8,636 nt of DNA, from positions 1 through 8,636 of the forward strand of contig CAKZYI010000250.1 in the NCBI GenBank assembly GCA_937884735.1, given 5' to 3'. The notes below the pieces were generated by a model that saw only the letters and a list, made by a program, of their open reading frames with translations, did no database searches and was not told where the DNA came from. The stretch comes from an uncultured Pleurocapsa sp. (lineage in GTDB: Bacteria; Cyanobacteriota; Cyanobacteriia; Cyanobacteriales; Xenococcaceae). The position numbers were made by a program, and so were the translations under genes. Below, piece after piece: positions 6,530 to 8,636 of this stretch. Within the stretch, counting starts at the first letter, position 1; each line of letters starts with the position of its first letter.

Positions 6530-6538
6530 AATGAGTTT

Positions 6539-6560
6539 ATAAGCGGTGAAAGCTTATTTT
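6539..6560 (+). terminator. Weak terminator-like hairpin between the VOC and ABC genes
   Basis: ATAAGC (6539-6544) and GCTTAT (6552-6557) form a 6-bp stem around GGTGAAA, followed by TTTATTTA. It is short and AT-rich. It could end the VOC transcript before the transporter operon starts. Confidence 0.25.
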
Positions 6561-6578
6561 ATTTACGGTCTTCTCTGG

Positions 6579-6594
6579 ATAATTTTAAAATTAT
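6579..6594. promoter_or_regulatory. 16-bp perfect palindrome directly before the ABC transporter start
   Basis: ATAATTTTAAAATTAT is identical to its reverse complement and ends 6 bases before the ATG at 6601. It covers the place where a ribosome site is expected, and no Shine-Dalgarno is visible. It might be an operator, but pure A/T palindromes arise easily in AT-rich DNA. Confidence 0.25.
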
Positions 6595-6600
6595 TAGTTA

Positions 6601-8301
6601 ATGTTTGAGTTTGACTTAAGTTTATTAAAAGAATTTGGAAAAATAGCAAAACTGTACTGGTTTTCTCAATCAAAAAAAACAGCCAGAAGTTTATTATTTA
6701 TCTTAATTATTTTATCAGTAGTTACTAGCTCAATTTTAGTTTTGGAAACAATACAAAGGGGAGAAATTATTTCCTCTTTGGCAGTTCGAGATGGCGATCG
6801 CTTTTGGCAAACTCTACAATTAATTGGTTTAATTATAGGGGTTAGCGTTCCTTTGATATCTTTTAAAACTTATGTAGAATCAAGGCTGGCTCTCAACTGG
6901 CGCAAATGGCTAACAGAGAGATTCCTTAAGAGATATTTAACCGAACAAAAGTTTTTCTATCTCAATTTTTATTCTGAATTAGATAATCCCGATCGCACTA
7001 TCGCTGAAGATATTAATGAGTTTAGTCAGCAGTCATTATTTTTATTGGTTCAATCATTAGATGCTCTGATCCAACTATTAGCATTTGTAAGCATTATTTG
7101 GTTGATTTATCAGCCTCTGGTTTTATTTTTACTAATTTATAGTGTTGTGGGTACGGGGGTCTTGTTTTTATTATTTTTGCGTAAATTAACAGTAATTAAT
7201 ATAGAGCAATATAAAAAAGAAGCCGATCTTCGTTTTGGCGTAATTAGAGTAAGAGACAATACCGAAAGCATTGCTTTTTATCGTGGAGAGAAATTAGAAA
7301 AGTCCCAGATTGTTAAAAAATTAAAAATAGCGATCGCAAACTTCAATCGTTTAATAAAGTGGCAATTTGGCTTGGATTTATTTCAAAATGGCTTTCAGTT
7401 TCTAACTATGATTATCCCAGCTATTCTGCTAGCTCCTAGTATTTTTTCTGGCACAATTGAAGTAGGAGCAGTTACTCAGTCTCAGATTGCTTTTGAACGA
7501 ATTTGGCTATCTTTAAGTTTGGTAATATTTCAGTTTGAAAAAATAACGGCATTAGCAGCAGGGGTTAAGCGAATAGTAGATCTAAATAATTATTTAGAGT
7601 CACTACCTAGCTTAGAAAATATTGATCGAGATGTTATTAGTGTTAGAGAAAATAAACAACTATCATTAAAAAATATAAGCATAAAAACACCAGATTTAAG
7701 CAATCAAATAATCAACAATTTATCATTAGAAGTTATTCCCAAACAAAATCTGTTGATAGTAGGAGAAAGCGGTGTAGGAAAAACATCTTTAGTCAGGACA
7801 ATCGCGGGATTGTGGCAGTCTGGTACAGGAATTATTCATAAACCACACACAGAAGATATTTTATTTTTGCCACAAAGCCCTTATTTAATCCTGGGAACTT
7901 TAAAACAGCAGCTAATTTATCCCTATTTATCAACAGAAATAGACAAGCAAAAGTTAATAGAAATTATAGGTAGAGTTAATTTAAGTGAGGTGTTGAATAA
8001 ATTTGGCAACTTAGAAGCAGAAAAAGACTGGTCGCAGGTATTATCTAGGGGAGAACAACAAAGACTAGCTTTTGCCAGGCTGCTATTACATCAGCCAAAA
8101 TATGCCGTTTTAGATGAATCTACTAGTGCCTTAGATGGACACAATCAAGATTTACTATATCGAGAATTAGCTACTACTCCAATTACCTATATTAGCGTTG
8201 GTCATAGATCCAATCTTTTACAGTATCATCAACAAGTTTTACAATTATCAAGCGATCGCTCTTGGCATCTTTTTCCAGCAAATGAATTTAGCTTTGCCTG
8301 A
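6601..8301 (+). CDS. ABC half-transporter (permease-ATPase fusion), SbmA/BacA-YddA/ABCD type
   Basis: A 566-residue inner-membrane half-transporter that should dimerise, most simply with the paralogue beginning 134 bases downstream. Hydrophobic helices fall at about 29-50, 70-88, 146-170, 172-193 and 265-285, with a less clear one near 300-312. Family signatures in the membrane part are DNPDRTIAEDINEF (128-141) and RDNTESIAFYRGE (218-230). The ATPase domain has Walker A GESGVGKTS (388-396), the Q-loop segment FLPQSPYLILGTLKQQLIYP (422-441, Q425), signature LSRGEQQ (481-487), Walker B YAVLDE (501-506, E506) and the H-loop histidine H535. All are intact, so it should hydrolyse ATP. The FLPQxPY..GTL..QLxYP and GLW..GxG..xxP patterns mark the COG4178 group rather than lipid or peptidase-linked exporters. 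Members import or move peptides, cobalamin or fatty acyl compounds; the substrate here is unknown. A connection with the PKS is possible but only positional. Confidence 0.95.
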   Translation: MFEFDLSLLKEFGKIAKLYWFSQSKKTARSLLFILIILSVVTSSILVLETIQRGEIISSLAVRDGDRFWQTLQLIGLIIGVSVPLISFKTYVESRLALNWRKWLTERFLKRYLTEQKFFYLNFYSELDNPDRTIAEDINEFSQQSLFLLVQSLDALIQLLAFVSIIWLIYQPLVLFLLIYSVVGTGVLFLLFLRKLTVINIEQYKKEADLRFGVIRVRDNTESIAFYRGEKLEKSQIVKKLKIAIANFNRLIKWQFGLDLFQNGFQFLTMIIPAILLAPSIFSGTIEVGAVTQSQIAFERIWLSLSLVIFQFEKITALAAGVKRIVDLNNYLESLPSLENIDRDVISVRENKQLSLKNISIKTPDLSNQIINNLSLEVIPKQNLLIVGESGVGKTSLVRTIAGLWQSGTGIIHKPHTEDILFLPQSPYLILGTLKQQLIYPYLSTEIDKQKLIEIIGRVNLSEVLNKFGNLEAEKDWSQVLSRGEQQRLAFARLLLHQPKYAVLDESTSALDGHNQDLLYRELATTPITYISVGHRSNLLQYHQQVLQLSSDRSWHLFPANEFSFA

Positions 8302-8316
8302 CTTATAAAAAAGCTG

Positions 8317-8337
8317 ATAGCAATAGTATATAGCAAT
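8317..8337. repeat. Direct repeat ATAGCAAT x2 in the gap between the two ABC genes
   Basis: ATAGCAAT occurs at 8317-8324 and 8330-8337 in the 133-bp spacer after the first transporter gene. No hairpin with a T-run was found in the spacer, so cotranscription of the two genes remains possible. Confidence 0.35.
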
Positions 8338-8434
8338 CCTGTCTAACTTTGTGAAAAATATTAGTCTTAAATGTCATTCGTCATCGGTCTTTTGCTATTG
8401 GTTGTTTTCATGAATAATTTAGAAATATTATATT

Positions 8435-8636
8435 ATGAAAAAATTTATTAAACTGGTAAAATCTTACTGGCTTGGAGAGGAAAAATGGGGAGCATTCGTC
8501 TTATTATTTAGTATATTATCTTTAGTTTTAATCAAGGCTATTTTATTAGGAGTTGTAATTCTTCAAGGTGGAGAATTAATAACAGGTCTGGCAGCAAAAG
8601 ATTGGCAACGTTTTAGTCAAAGCTTAATTTTTTCCT
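8435..8636 (+). CDS. Second ABC half-transporter of the same type, N-terminal part, cut at right edge
   Basis: The ATG at 8435 opens a frame that stays open to the window end (67 codons). The peptide begins MKKFIKLVKSYWLGEEKWGA, then a hydrophobic helix (about residues 21-43), then LQGGELITGLAAKDWQRFSQ. This matches the first transporter over the same stretch: KLYWFSQ..., a first membrane helix, then IQRGEIISSLAVRDGDRFWQ. The order is basic start, YW, helix, glycine-glutamate turn and DxxRF. It is therefore a tandem paralogue and a likely heterodimer partner. The motor domain lies outside the window. An ATG at 8410 is in another frame and stops after 13 codons. Confidence 0.85.
   Translation, partial: MKKFIKLVKSYWLGEEKWGAFVLLFSILSLVLIKAILLGVVILQGGELITGLAAKDWQRFSQSLIFS

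Larger units (their letters stand above)
106..8259. repeat. Twelve dispersed HIP1 octamers (GCGATCGC)
   Basis: HIP1 palindromes start at 106, 357, 472, 867, 1009, 1482, 1578, 2964, 4256, 6794, 7330 and 8252. HIP1 is strongly over-represented in many cyanobacterial genomes, and this density in an AT-rich window is the main evidence for the host group. All twelve lie in genes. None falls between 4264 and 6793, which covers the gene-poor region and the VOC gene. Confidence 0.9.

Noticed and set aside
3930..6533. CRISPR array suggested by the short repeats
   Set aside because: The repeats are 7-mers in direct tandem without spacers, or a single inverted pair. There is no regular repeat-spacer structure and no cas gene.

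Overview
The window looks like a piece of an AT-rich cyanobacterial chromosome. Twelve copies of the cyanobacterial octamer GCGATCGC (HIP1) are spread over it, heptanucleotide tandem repeats of the cyanobacterial STRR type occur in several places, and the protein families (modular type I polyketide synthase, DUF3102 protein, glyoxalase-like VOC protein, SbmA/BacA-like ABC half-transporters) fit a bloom-forming, filamentous or baeocyte-forming cyanobacterium. I cannot name the genus.

Layout. Positions 1-3887 (+) are the 3' part of a modular type I PKS gene cut by the left window edge. It encodes the C-terminal part of a ketosynthase, a malonyl-type acyltransferase, a ketoreductase with a damaged nucleotide-binding loop, and an NRPS-like carrier domain, then ends without a release domain. 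Two repeats lie inside this open frame: a palindrome in the KS-AT linker and a four-copy heptad array in the AT. A convergent gene at 3988-4944 (-) encodes a DUF3102 protein whose C-terminal half resembles a decayed DNA methyltransferase. Positions 4945-5674 carry no confident gene. They hold a long near-perfect hairpin, a terminator-like hairpin, a possible small ORF and a possible fragment of an hsdM-type methylase. Positions 5675-6445 (+) encode a VOC/glyoxalase-like protein that lacks expected metal ligands. Positions 6601-8301 (+) encode a complete ABC half-transporter of the SbmA/BacA/ABCD type, and a paralogue starts at 8435 (+) and runs off the right edge.

Structure across genes. A 36-bp perfect inverted repeat, 44/46 when extended, lies at 3957-3992 and 6490-6525. 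It brackets the DUF3102 gene, the gene-poor stretch and the VOC gene, so these 2.5 kb form a visible segment between the PKS and the transporter pair. The repeat may be a dispersed STRR-associated element rather than a transposon end.

How the genes may work together. The PKS extends a polyketide or peptide-polyketide chain by one malonyl-derived unit. The two tandem half-transporters are plausible partners that could move its product or an unrelated peptide, but they are separated from the PKS by the inverted-repeat segment, so that link is only positional. The DUF3102 and VOC genes show no evident biosynthetic role.
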